Positions 22,691 through 32,635 of a stretch of DNA of 64,000 bases are shown in pieces. Location: the NCBI RefSeq assembly GCF_027943255.1, contig NC_072895.1, forward strand, positions 26,758,001-26,822,000, read 5' to 3'. The DNA comes from Anastrepha obliqua (taxonomy: Eukaryota; Arthropoda; Insecta; Diptera; Tephritidae). Within the stretch, counting starts at the first letter, position 1; every line of letters starts with the position of its first letter. A program made the position numbers and the translations under genes. A model generated the notes under the pieces. The model was given only the letters and a program-made list of their open reading frames with translations. It was not told where the DNA came from and made no database searches.

Positions 22691-23260
22691 TAAAAGCAAA
22701 GCTCAAAAATTCTTAAAATTTGTATTTCTTGCGCAAAAAAAGTAGTAAGCTTTTAGAAAGAAAAATAGTTTAGCTTTAAAATTTTTTCATATCCAAAAAA
22801 AAAAAAAATAATTGGCGCGTTTGGCCGAGCTCCTCCTCCTATTTGTGGTGTGCGTCTTGATGTTGTTCCACAAATGGAGGGACCTACAGTTTCAAGCCGC
22901 CTCCGAACGGCAGATATTTTTTATGAGGAGCTTTTTCATATACACTCGGAGGTTTGCCATTGCCTGCCGAGGGGCGACCGCTATTAGAAAAAACTTTTTC
23001 TTAATTTTTTTATCTTTCACCGAGATTCGAACCGACGTTCACTCTCTGAATTCCGAATCGTAGTCACGCACCAACTCATTCGGCCACGGCGGCCGCCTAA
23101 GCTCGCAAAAATACGGTGTTAACTCTCCAAAAACGCTCCCAGGTCCCTTGAGAGATTGCCGCCAGAGTCCAACCTTCTAAAAGCAGAGCTCAAAACTTTT
23201 TAAAATTTAAGCTTTTAGAAAGAAAAATAGTTTAGCTTTAAAATTTTTTCAAATTATATT
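22610..23260. repeat. About 170-190-bp direct duplication flanking a SINE
   Basis: The segment at 22614-22790 (AAAATACGGTCTTAACTGTC, then CCCTTGAGAGATTGCCGCCA, then TTAGAAAGAAAAATAGTTTA) recurs at 23102-23255 with about 10-15% difference by eye. The left copy has about 33 extra bases. The SINE at 22801-23097 sits exactly between them. This is far longer than a normal target-site duplication. Confidence 0.85.
22801..23097 (-). mobile_element. Full-length tRNA-derived SINE
   Basis: Reverse-oriented copy of the SINE at 11696-11990. On the - strand the head has an A box near 23087-23076 and a B box whose complement GAGATTCGAACC is at 23022-23033. The body contains GGCAATGGCAAACCTCC, and the 3' end runs through GGAGGAGGAGCTCGGCCAAA to GCGCCAATTATT and an A/T tail at 22790-22812. 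Length is about 297 bp. It lies in sha intron DNA, antisense to the gene. Confidence 0.88.
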
Positions 23261-24018
23261 CAACCGTTGATAAAAATCGTAGAGATCAAAAATGGAGAGA
23301 ACACACTTGAAAGCCTGCGAAGCCCTCAAACATTTACTTCGGGCCTTTCTGCATTCAGGATTTTATCTTCAGAAATATTACACCTCAGACTAACTTCTAC
23401 CTATAACGTTGGATACATATTTTGCCATAAGTGTATAGGATAAAGATTAAATCAACGAATATCGATTTTTGAACCTTCTAATTGAAGATTCCCTTTGACA
23501 GCCGATTCACATCGTCGTGTTCGCATTCCACAAAGTCCTCATCATTTCAGTTATAGAATTGCGCCCATTTAATTTTCCATGTCAAGTCCGCAATATTTTC
23601 AAATGACAGCCGTCTAACAAAAGCCTAACTGAGCCATCTTAACAATCCTTCTTAGCCATCTAAACACCCTTTATATTTATTGCTTACTCATATCACGTGA
23701 GAGTAGATTAGGTAGCAGACACAAAATGAGTCAACATTTATGGCGTTGCTTAGTTGCATGCAGAAATGGAAACGCCAAACACAAGTCAAGTGATAACAAA
23801 TCTCACTTTAGTTATACATCTCCACATATGTATGTATGTATGTGTTTAATCAAATGTATTCACGTTTTACCCCCTTTGGAAAGCTAATTTGCCAGCTTAC
23901 CATAATTACTTGCGCTTTCAGTAATGAGATGTAATTTAATTTGGTCTAAAAGTTGGTTTACATAAAGATTTGTGAAAAAAATTGATACATCTGTACAAAT
24001 ATATGCATAAATATACTA

Positions 24019-24915
24019 AAGGGTTTTCCAATAACAGGTGCTATTTTGAATAGCCGGCTATTTCGGTAGATGTCACTTTTGAAGCTGTCGTTTTTTGATG
24101 ATATCTGACAAGTAGAAACTACGCCATTAATAAAAGACGCATTGAAATTATTAAAATTCACTATAAAAATGTTGAAAATTTGGCGGAGACGGTTCGTAAA
24201 ACTCGAACATTTTTGGGTCATCGTAGAGCACCTTGTCGCACCGCAATACAGAAATTGGTGAAAAAACTCGAGCTGTTGAGACTAGTTAGCGATGTGAAGC
24301 ATAAAACCCGTGCACGTTGCTCAAGAACAGCGGAAAATGTTGCTGTTGTAGCCGAAAGTGTTGAAGAAAACCCAGGTTTGTCTATTCCTCGTCGTTCTTT
24401 GGAATTAGGCATTCCACAAACGTCATTGCACCGTATTTTGCACCAAGATTTGCGTCTTAAGGCTTCTAAAGTCCACTTAACACAAGAACTCAAGCCGGCC
24501 GATCATCAACAACGTCGTGTCTTTGCTGATTGGGTCGTTCAAATGCATGAAAATGATCCAGAATTCCATCGAAAAATCATCTTGAGTGAAGAGGCCCATT
24601 TCCACCTCGGTGTCGTCGTCAACAAGCAAAATTTTCGGATCTGAGGCTCAGAAAATCCAAGAGTTATTGTTGAAAAGCCTCTCTATCCTCAACGTGTGAC
24701 TGTTTGGTGCGGTTTATGGTCCGGCGGAGTCATTAGACCTTACTTTTTCGAAAATGAAGCTGATTAACGAGAGATGATTAACGATTTTTTATGGCCGAAA
24801 TTGGATGGTATTGTTCTGGACAACGTTTATTTTCAACAACATGGCGTTACGTACCACACAAGCAACGAAACCATTGATCTTTCATCAAAATAACTCCTCT
24901 TATTGGGAAACCCTT
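24019..24915 (+). mobile_element. Mariner-superfamily element, about 0.9 kb, decayed
   Basis: The left end AAGGGTTTTCCAATAACAGG and the right end CTCTTATTGGGAAACCCTT are inverted over about 29 bp. The encoded protein (from about 24150) runs 154 open codons from an N-terminal helix-turn-helix region to LSEEAHFHLGVVVNKQNF. A TGA then replaces what should be Trp, and the frame continues with VTVWCGLWSGGVIRPYFFEN and VYFQQHGVTYHTS. In that last motif the second catalytic Asp is His. The last third, including the third catalytic residue, is missing. Related to the fragment at 2136-2830. Confidence 0.85.
24180..24860 (+). pseudogene. Mariner-superfamily transposase, truncated
   Basis: The only substantial open frame inside the 24019-24915 element. 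RRSLELGIPQTSLHRILHQD is the second helix-turn-helix; LSEEAHFH is the first catalytic site, with Glu-Glu where relatives have Asp-Glu; FQQHGVTYHT is the second, with Asp changed to His. A stop at about 24642 and a second near 24766 interrupt it. Three independent catalytic lesions mean it cannot cut DNA. The N-terminal binding domain is open for 154 codons. Confidence 0.85.
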
Positions 24916-25029
24916 ATATAAACACACAAGCATCTCAAGCTCAAATCAGCAAGTAATATAGAAACTTAAAAAAGTAAGAAGACAAATATACTACCATTTC
25001 TTACACTTTGTTGACCCACACACTCTAAA

Positions 25030-25410
25030 GCTGTTATAACTCATGGGCTGAAAAGTCCCAGGCGTAACAAAAAAACACTTTTTTTGTTCAAATTCATCAA
25101 CGTAATTTCCATCAAGAACAACGCAATGATTCCAGCGCCACTCTAACATTTCAATGCCACTTTTCTAGAAAGACTTATATTTTGCCTCAAAATAGGGCTC
25201 AGTTTCAGCGATAGCGTCTTCATTCGAGCGACATTTCTTACCGGCGAGCGCTTTCTTAGGTCTGCGAACAACCAGTAGTCATTGGGAGCCAAATCTGGCA
25301 GATACAGTGGATGTGAGAGCAATTCAAAGTTGAATTCATTTAGTTTTGCCATTATTTTGATTCACTTGTGACACGGTACGTTGTCTTGATGAAGCAAATA
25401 TGGTGAGCAA
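25030..25410 (-). pseudogene. Mariner C-terminal fragment
   Basis: The - strand frame 25143-25352 reads MAKLNEFNFELLSHPLYLPD, then LAPNDYWLFADLRK, the third catalytic Asp region of a DD34D mariner. FHQ-type sequence lies just before it in another frame. GCTGAAAAGTCCCAGGCG near 25046 may be the element's 3' inverted repeat. The rest is missing; a jockey-like fragment starts immediately to the right. Confidence 0.75.
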
Positions 25411-25429
25411 ACGCGGCACGGGGCGTTAT

Positions 25430-26930
25430 ATCAGCATGGTTTCCGACGAGTGCACAGTACCACACAGCACTCACCGTCATAAACGCCCAGACAAACCGCG
25501 GGCTTAACCAAAGCCGCCGCTGCGAGAAGACTGTCCTAGTAGCGTTGGACCTGAAGAAGGCTTTCGATACTGTCAGCCATTCCCCACTACTAGATGACTT
25601 TTTACAGTCGACACTCTCGCCAGAGCTGAAGCGGTGGTCCGCTAATTATCTGAGCGGTCGACACGCGTCAGTGATTTTTAGAGACCAAACATCCAAACAG
25701 AGTAAGATAAAGCAAGGGGCTCCATAGGACACCACCCTGTCACCCTTGCTGTTCAATTTCTATGTATCGAAGCTCTCCCCAGCCACAAGAGGGAGTCTAC
25801 TACGCTGACGAGTGCGCGATAATGGCGTCGAGCAATGATATTGGTGGCCTGTGCGCCAAAGTGAATATCTACATCACCGGCCTTTTTCGCTGTTTCACTG
25901 CGAGGAATCTTCCCGAATCTCCACAAAGTCCACGGCGACCCTTTTTTCCACCTGTACAAAGGAGGTTAAACGGCAACTCAAGGTAAAATTCGATGGCATA
26001 CCAATTCCGACTGTTAACAATTCCAAAATTTTGGGTGTAACCTTTGACAGGAGAGCAATCCTTCTCTGCGCACCCAACCGCAACTGCCACTAAAATCCAG
26101 AATCGCAACAAGGCCCTCAAATCGCTTGCCGGAAGCACTTGGGACAAGGACAAAGAAATGTTGCTATCGACATTTAAGCCTATTGGTCAGCGGGTTCTAA
26201 ACTACGCTGCGCCTGTCTAGTCGCCTGGTCGCTAGTGACTCGCAGTGGATAAAGCTCCAGACTTGCCAAAACACTGCTATTCGCACATGGACGGATTGCC
26301 TCCTGACAACCCCTCTCCAACACCTTCACAACGAGGCGCAGATGCTCCCGGTAAAGGAGCACAATAAACTACTCAGAAAACAGTGTCTGCTTGGTTGCTA
26401 CCGCAGGTTTCCCCTTGCAGACACCTGCTTGAGCCAGAGCCATCTCCCAGGCTGGTCAGGAAACACCTCCTCATTTACGCCGACGAGATCCAGGACAAAA
26501 CGAACAAACATTTACTGGATCGGACAGTGTTTGGACAGGCAATAAACGACATTAATCGGGCGATCATTACCACCTTCTTAAGCTCCCGACCACCGAATGC
26601 AGTAATCGGAGTCCAACCACGACCTACAGCAGATGAAGAGCTCCAGGTTCCCCGTGAGACCCGCGTAACACTGGCACAATTACGTTGCGGATATTGTAGC
26701 AGGTTAAACTCCTACATAGCCAGAATTGAATCGACATACTAAACATATGTCCTGCATGCGAAGGCATCCCGCACAACACTAACCAGCTTTTCACATACCC
26801 CACTAAACCCACTCATCTAACGCCCCTCTTCCTCTGGACCCAACCTGTCGTAACAGCAAGTTTCCTGGGCCTACCTTTAGATAATTTTAGACAGGGCTTA
26901 GTATTGTTGCTACAACAACAACAAAGCAAT
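25430..26930 (+). pseudogene. Jockey-like reverse transcriptase, 5'-truncated
   Basis: The + strand begins inside the RT fingers/palm. LVALDLKKAFDTVSHSPLLD carries the first catalytic Asp, KQGAP is the motif before the second, and VYYADECAIMASS is the YADD box with the second Asp changed to Glu. NSKILGVTFD, QTCQNTAIRT and the C-terminal YCSRLNSYIARIE and CPACEGIPHNTNQLF follow. Frames change several times. It ends in CTACAACAACAACAA (26911-26925), a (CAA)n tail marking the 3' end. There is no RNase H domain. It lies in the large sha intron in the same orientation as the gene. Confidence 0.88.
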
Positions 26931-26959
26931 CCCGGCACCCACTTTAAATAGAATATTTT

Positions 26960-27420
26960 GTCATCGTCAAATGCTCAGGCAATGTGAAGCCAACCCGTAC
27001 TTTTGATATCTTTACGATGTCAGTTAACTCACTCAACTTCACTTTTCGATCATTCAAAATGATTTTGAGGATTTTTTTTATGTTTTCTCGTGTTGCCGCC
27101 TCATTTGAATGTCCACTACATTGCGCATCATCAGAGTCTCTATTCGAAGTCGCATTTCAGGTCAGCAAACCATCGTTTTATCGTAGTTACTGATGGAGCG
27201 GAGTACCCAAACACTTCTCAAGCCATTGCTTCGCTTGAACGAAGCAGTGCAAAATTAAAACACGAAATTCTTTTTGATCCATTGCTTTGAAAATAACAAA
27301 AGTAGTGTCACTCTTAGCACAATAACTCACGAACTACTGAATAGAATATCTTGAAATTTCAACAGTTGTCTTCTTTAGGTTAGTACTAACTGAAACCGAG
27401 GTAAATCCTATAGAACTAGT
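26960..27420 (-). pseudogene. Mariner-like N-terminal fragment
   Basis: On the - strand, codons around 27280-27190 read SKRISCFNF, then EVFGYSAPSVTTIKRW, the first helix-turn-helix of a mariner-like transposase. The region down to 26990 continues with residues like DSDDAQCSG(H)SNE and NDRKVKLSEL. No long frame survives. Confidence 0.55.
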
Positions 27421-27479
27421 GCCGCCTATATGTTAGGACCGGCACTTTTCAGCCCAAGTGTTTAGCCCTCAAAAGCTAA

Positions 27480-27785
27480 CTTTTAATGGGCTTACAGAGG
27501 AGTATCCGACATTGGCAGAGTTAGATAGGAAGTAATCCGATTGGCAGATGAGAATGCTTTACTTAGGTCTGTATGAGAAGGCTGCGCACTCTCGATACAG
27601 CATTTCTAACCGATGTAGCGGACATAGCCCATCTAAAACTAACGAAGCTCTGCTCGTTTATTAAAGCAACCGGATGGTTTGAAAAGGAACACGTAGAGTA
27701 AGGATAAGCTCCAGTGGTATCACAATGGACCTGCCGAAGGTCTAAGTGTGTCTTGCGACAACCACCCTACCTACCTACCTACCTA
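27480..27785 (+). pseudogene. Jockey/LOA-like element 3' end with (CCTA)n tail
   Basis: The + strand translation LRTLDTAFLTDVADIAHLKL followed by LCSFIKATGWFEKE matches the end of RNase H-bearing non-LTR proteins. It is followed by a 3' UTR and a tail CCTACCTACCTACCTACCTA (27766-27786). Only about 300 bp remain. Confidence 0.65.
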
Positions 27786-28164
27786 GGTCTGTATTAATTT
27801 AGCATAGAGATTCTAAAGAAAGTCATGGAATAGTTTTTATAACCAGAACATGGACGAAACGAGACAAGATGGGGATAAAATGTATTCAGAAAATATTTTA
27901 GTGCGCGGATATTTCGGATTTTGACAAACTGTGACTACGCTTTGACTTTTTATAGACCATGGAAATATTATACGACGTTTTTGATTAGAGCTTAAGCAAG
28001 ACTTGGTTAGATTATCTGCGCCTAACATCTCCATCCGCGCCTACTAAAGAGGAGGAGGTTTGACGAGAGTATTTGCAGAATAATAGGGTTATGTACTATA
28101 TAGTCTTGATTATTTTAACGTCATGCAAATATTAAAGCCATTTATTTCATTACCATCTTTTTAG

Positions 28165-28298
28165 AAATTCGCACCCCCGTATGTGCTGTCACTGGCGCCC
28201 AATATCTTACCATTAACGGCTGGTCGGATTTAAGAAATCCAATCGATACGGATTATCCATTTCGGATGTTTCGCGATGAAGGACGTACTTTCTTGCAG
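28165..28298 (+). CDS. sha: shavenoid exon (extracellular domain)
   Basis: A 134-bp exon between acceptor CATCTTTTTAG and donor GTAAGTG. With the G carried from exon 20835-20945 it reads EIRTPVCAVTGAQYLTINGW, then SDLRNPIDTDYPFRMFRDEG and RTFLQ, ending in phase 0. It supplies one of four cysteines in the extracellular part. The N-terminal domain is, to my recollection, the part conserved among insect Shavenoid proteins; no search was run. Splice sites, phase and absence of stops make the exon call strong, while the gene name is recognition rather than proof. Confidence 0.85.
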
Positions 28299-28944
28299 GT
28301 AAGTGTGAGCACAGTTGACAAGTTAAGGTAATTAACGCAACCCCGCCTTGCTATTTGCTGCACATAAAACCGAAAAGCCATAGTGATGAACTTCCTTCGG
28401 CGACAATCGCACAGAAATATTTATTGCATTTTATGAAGCAATTAATGCTTTCATTGCACAAACTGCGACACATAAAACCAGCATTTTATTGTTGTTGTGT
28501 TTATTAGAGTGATAAATTTGCGAATGAAGTTGTTGCAATTTAGCGCAGCTGGCAGTGGCGTTCAACGTGTAACCCATATGTTTAGTCACCATGGCAACAG
28601 AATGAAAATGAAAATGATGTTACAGCTAAATGGCAAAAAAAGTATCTGGAACTCAAATGCGTTTAGCAGCTAATAAAGTGCGTTTAAAAGAAAATAAGCA
28701 AATGCACGCAAGAGCCAACAAATTTTATTACTCTAAAATATTTGCAACCCGATCATCGTTTTTTTCTGTTATATGTGAAAAATTAGTTCACTGTTCTTTT
28801 AACTTTCCTATAGAAATCTTGCATGTATTTTATTTTTTATTTTATTTTAATAATCTACAGTACGAATTACAGTACAGACTAGACAAGAATGCAATTAAAA
28901 ACAAGCCAATTTGGGCAACTAAAATATTAGCAACGATATAAATA

Positions 28945-29802
28945 TAGGGCCCTGCACCCGAAGTGTAACCAACTTCAGACCGCTCACGTAGCTGATGCCC
29001 GTGCATCAGCTGTCTGTTAGTTGGCTAAATGACAGTCCAAAATATTTTTTACAAGCGCGCGGAAGTATTTTGCCGAGAGTAAACGCGAAAAAAGAAAATC
29101 AGTAATGGATTTCAAACGTAATAGTCTGATTGCATTATATTTGGCTGGAAAATCAAAATCAGCGATTGTTCGTGAGCTCGAGCACCTCAAAGTAAATGAA
29201 GTTTTTGTTTATCGCACCATTGCTCGTTACAATGATACTGGTAGCATGGCGAAACGTCATGGAGGTGGTCACCAAAAGACTGCAACGTCACGTGAAATGG
29301 TACAAAATGTGAATAAGCGACTTCCCCGAAATCTCCAACGAAGTGCCAATAAAATGGCACAAGAACTGAAAATATCTGACCGTAGCATCCGCCGCATACT
29401 GAAAAATGATCTCAAAGTCAAGCCTTATAAGAGCCAAAAGGCTTACGATCTCACACCAAAGCAGCAACAAGTCACACTTGAGAGAGCGAAGGAGTTGCCG
29501 ATGGATTATTCTCTTTGGGCCACTTTGGATAACAAGGTCCGAACTAAAAGATTCACCAGACTCGAGGCGCTGAAAAAAGCCATTGTCCGCGAGTGGGCCC
29601 AAAATACCTGCAAGTCACATTCGGGTAGCTTGCGATTCGGTTTTGGACCGTCTCAAGGCCATAGTCAAGGCAAAAGGGAGTCATATCGAGCAAATGTAAA
29701 TTGATTCTTAATTTTGTATTTTTTTTACACTTTTTCTACTTTGAATTAACTAAAAGTATTATAATTTTCCATAACTGGTTACACTACGAGTACCGGACCC
29801 TG
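28945..29802 (+). mobile_element. Core-deleted Tc1/mariner-like element
   Basis: An 858-bp element flanked by TA (28943-28944, 29803-29804). Left end TAGGGCCCTGCACCCGAAGT and right end CACTACGAGTACCGGACCCT are inverted, with GTGTAACCA/TGGTTACAC continuing inward. It encodes one open frame, 29105-29704. Compared with autonomous relatives of this type, the DNA between the helix-turn-helix domain and the third catalytic motif has been removed in frame. It sits in the 28.3-31.3 kb sha intron, same strand. Confidence 0.85.
29105..29704 (+). CDS. 199-aa transposase derivative lacking the catalytic core
   Basis: Starts with ATG (MDFKRNSLIALYLAGKSKSA) and stays open to a TGA. Residues 1-125 form two helix-turn-helix units (SAIVRELEHLKVNEVFVYRT; ISDRSIRRILKNDLKV) that in relatives bind the element ends. 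At about residue 132 the sequence jumps from LERAKELP to MDYSLWATLDNKV, which in full proteins follows the third catalytic residue. So the first two catalytic Asp residues and the approximately 140-160 residues around them (estimate from family knowledge) are gone, yet the frame is kept. The C-terminus then runs to RESYRANVN. It could still bind DNA. Whether it is expressed is unknown. Confidence 0.7.
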   Translation: MDFKRNSLIALYLAGKSKSAIVRELEHLKVNEVFVYRTIARYNDTGSMAKRHGGGHQKTATSREMVQNVNKRLPRNLQRSANKMAQELKISDRSIRRILKNDLKVKPYKSQKAYDLTPKQQQVTLERAKELPMDYSLWATLDNKVRTKRFTRLEALKKAIVREWAQNTCKSHSGSLRFGFGPSQGHSQGKRESYRANVN

Positions 29803-31309
29803 TACTCACGAATAATTTCTAAAGCTTTTGAATGCTTCGGCACTATTGTGAGTAGAGACCTCAATAGCTCTCGAAATTTATTTTGCGGTTAACGCATAGA
29901 GTCCCACTTCCAAGCTTTGCATGCACGCCAAATCTATATAGAAAAGTTCTAAATGCTGCAACTGCCGTTTTTTTCTTATATTTGAAAAATTAGCAAAAAT
30001 TATATAATATTATTATGTATATGGAATGAATTTCTGTGAAAACAAACGATTAAATCCAAGGCGAATCTTTAAAGACAAGACAAATTGAGTATCTAAGGTG
30101 GCGCCATTAAAAACAGTTACTTTATTTTTCGCGATTTTGACAAGTCTGACGTCGGCTCCCTTTGCAATACAAAGCAAACGAACAAAACGAACAAAAGTAG
30201 GAGAAATTACATCTTTGTGAAAATTCAGTGAATGGCTTGATAGTACTCCGATTTGTGAGATTTAAACTAATCACACTAATGAAAGCGAAGTTCCGCGTGT
30301 CAAATTGTAAAACACAAATGAATATAAAGCCTCCAAATGCAGCTTTTTGCGTTTTTATCCGGAAGACGCCGTGGAAAGAAAATATGTGTGCGCGTATATT
30401 TTTTTGTCTTCGGTTGTTTCCATTGCTTTCACCGACTCTTCTTCTTACGAAACAAGTAATTCCCCTTCCTTTTGCTTGGTTAATTTATGGGCTCTTACGA
30501 CATACGCGGATTCGGAAGGCGCAATCTGTATTCTATCATTCTTGTATTAAAGGTGGTATCGGTAAATCAGCTGATTTCTGATTTCTTTCGTTCTCTTTCG
30601 CCGTGTCCATGTAGCGGTCACCTCAGAATGAAACAAGGCGAATTCATTCTTTGTTTTATACCTTGTCAATACTTTGCTTTGACAATCAAAGATGCAAAAT
30701 ATTAATGTTGGTCTAGTGTCACTACCTTTAATTAATGCGCCAGAAAAAAGCGATTTTTCCAGAATTTTTTCTGAGAAAACTTTTAAATTTATGGATCTAA
30801 AAATTTGTACACGCACTATGTTATCTTTTAACTGTATTTTAAGACTTAGTATTAGTAAAAATATTTGTTTGGAAAGGAGCTACAGCTGATCTCCGTGAGC
30901 TTCTATCAAAAAAAATGTTTTGCGGTGACAAGAATATCTCTGAACTGGAGCCTCTGAAATTTCTGAAATTAAAAAACCTAACAGATTTCGTTAAAATAAT
31001 GTTAAATCTAGTAATTAATCGAAGAAATAAGCAAAATATTTTTTTTTGACAAAATGGCGGTTTCTCAAAAAAAGGAAAATCGATGTTTGACCAAAATTTC
31101 GCCCTTAAATTGGTTATACAAAAAAAAAAAATAGCGGTGAGAAATAATCTTCGATTAAATACTAAAAATATATTTAAGAAGCTCGTGTTAAATTTGAGAC
31201 TAATCACTTTCTATTATATATAATTGGCTTTCATTCATAAATAGCCACCACAAATCTCATGAATCTTATAACTGATCAATAATTTCCGCTTCTCTACAAT
31301 TTATTCCAG

Positions 31310-31412
31310 TGGTTGGGCGAACCAGATCTGCGCCACAAAATGCAAGGCCGCCTCATTGTCGTGCACCTGGTTTGTCGTGACATGACGATTGCCTTGAACG
31401 CGACCATTAAAG
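31310..31412 (+). CDS. sha: shavenoid exon (extracellular domain)
   Basis: A 103-bp exon between acceptor TTATTCCAG and donor GTACGT. In phase with 28165-28298 it reads WLGEPDLRHKMQGRLIVVHL, then VCRDMTIALNATIK, ending with one base (G). It contains the third extracellular cysteine and one N-glycosylation sequon (NAT). The next intron is only 72 bp, which is typical of flies. Confidence 0.88.
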
Positions 31413-31484
31413 GTACGTCTCACATTTCAGCAAGTCAGCAGAATTTATATAACAGAACTTCTTTACATTCTTGCGCTCCGCTAG

Positions 31485-31565
31485 ACCACATCATGCCGCC
31501 GAAAAATGTCTTCTCGCCCTGTGTCGCATTTCGTGTCAATGGCACACCAGTGAAATACACCAACA
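31485..31565 (+). CDS. sha: shavenoid exon (extracellular domain)
   Basis: An 81-bp exon between acceptor CTCCGCTAG and donor GTAAGTATG. The carried G plus AC gives Asp, then HIMPPKNVFSPCVAFRVNGT and PVKYTN, ending with one base (A). It supplies the fourth extracellular cysteine. Phases on both sides fit. Confidence 0.88.
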
Positions 31566-31693
31566 GTAAGTATGAATCGGGAATGTGCACACACACACAC
31601 ATACATAATTTCATTACATATTGCTGCACTGCGCACAAGCCAATGTTGATATCGAATAACCAAATGTTCTCGCTTTGGGACGCCCACTTGCAG

Positions 31694-32184
31694 ATGTGTC
31701 AGAGGTACTTTTTCAGTCGGAGGCTACATCAACGCTGGCCTCAACTTCGGACGGCATGTCCACCAAGGAGTACATAGTCATCGGCGTCTGCAGCCTGTTG
31801 CTGGGCCTGATTTATGTAGCTTCGGTGTTTCTGTACTTGCACATGAAGAAACGCAAAAGTCGCGATCAATCACCGCACATGCGCAACTCACTCGACGACA
31901 TGGCTAATGAAATTAATTACCCGAAGAACGATCAGGTGACTTTCGGCGCACCATTCAATAGCAGCGGCAGCATCTATTCAGCCACCAGCATGGGCACCTC
32001 GAATGAGCCGCGTTCACGCACCAGCATCGGCAGTCTGAAGGAGGAGATGGGCATTATCAAGAACAATCCGCTCTTGCAGCATTTCCCACAATTAGGCGAA
32101 CACAATTCGGGTTTCGCTAGCGATATTTCAAATTCGAATTCCGAGTGCGAAATGGATGGCAACTTCCATGAGAAACTTACACAG
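31694..32184 (+). CDS. sha: shavenoid exon with the transmembrane helix
   Basis: A 491-bp exon between acceptor CACTTGCAG and donor GTACTT. It reads on from Asn with VSEVLFQSEATSTLASTSDG. The only strong membrane segment of the protein follows, YIVIGVCSLLLGLIYVASVF and LYLHM (about residues 169-192 of the 1,764 visible here), then a basic stop-transfer stretch KKRKSRD. After it the chain is cytoplasmic: Ser/Asn-rich, with HMRNSLDDMANEINYPKNDQ and NSECEMDGNFHEKLTQ. This arrangement predicts a type I membrane protein with a small outside domain and a large inside tail. Confidence 0.9.
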
Positions 32185-32262
32185 GTACTTTGCACGCATT
32201 GTGCATATTTTGTTGTTGTTCTGTATGCTTGATGATATTGAAGCGTTTGCGTGTCTTGTCAG

Positions 32263-32553
32263 ATGCAGACATCGGCGCTGGTGCATCCGCAGTTGGGGAT
32301 GGGCAAGGCGCACAGCTCGCCACACGATTCGCCGAAGAGCGCGAACGGTCAGTCGACTGCTGAGCAATCGAACGAGCAGTCGTCGTCGTCATCGTCTACG
32401 CAGGAGACGGAATGTTTGCCGGTGGAGAATGTTTCGATAGTGGAGGATATGATGACCGAAGAGAAATTAGAGCATTTGAGGCAGATGGTGAATGGTAATG
32501 TGCGCAAGAAACTATACTTTAATCCCGCCTACTTCGAGCCGCATTTGTTGGCG
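32263..32553 (+). CDS. sha: shavenoid exon (cytoplasmic)
   Basis: A 291-bp exon, phase 0 on both sides, between acceptor TTGTCAG and donor GTGAGT. It reads MQTSALVHPQLGMGKAHSSP and a Ser/Gln run, then a more ordered acidic-to-basic piece VENVSIVEDMMTEEKLEHLR and KKLYFNPAYFEPHLLA. That last part is predicted to be helical and is likely conserved. Introns of 78 and 82 bp flank it. Confidence 0.88.
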
Positions 32554-32635
32554 GTGAGTATGCAAAAATTGAGCTAATAATGAAAATTTTGTAATTAATC
32601 CTCCTTCTTAATTCTTAATTTCTCCATCACTTCAG

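Larger units (their letters stand above)
20946..28164 (+). other. sha: Large sha intron carrying mobile elements
   Basis: A 7.2-kb GT-AG intron. It contains RNase H debris (21590-22690), a SINE with flanking duplication (22610-23260), a mariner-superfamily element (24019-24915), mariner fragments (25030-25410, 26960-27420), a jockey-like RT fragment (25430-26930) and a retroelement 3' end (27480-27785). The parts 20946-21580, 23260-24018 and 27790-28164 show no recognised feature. Confidence 0.75.
28299..31309 (+). other. sha: sha intron, 3.0 kb
   Basis: GT-AG intron that holds the transposon 28945-29802. The flanks 28299-28944 and 29803-31309 have no feature I can support. Short open frames near 30228-30581 and 30839-31207 are AT-rich and look like chance. 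Confidence 0.75.
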
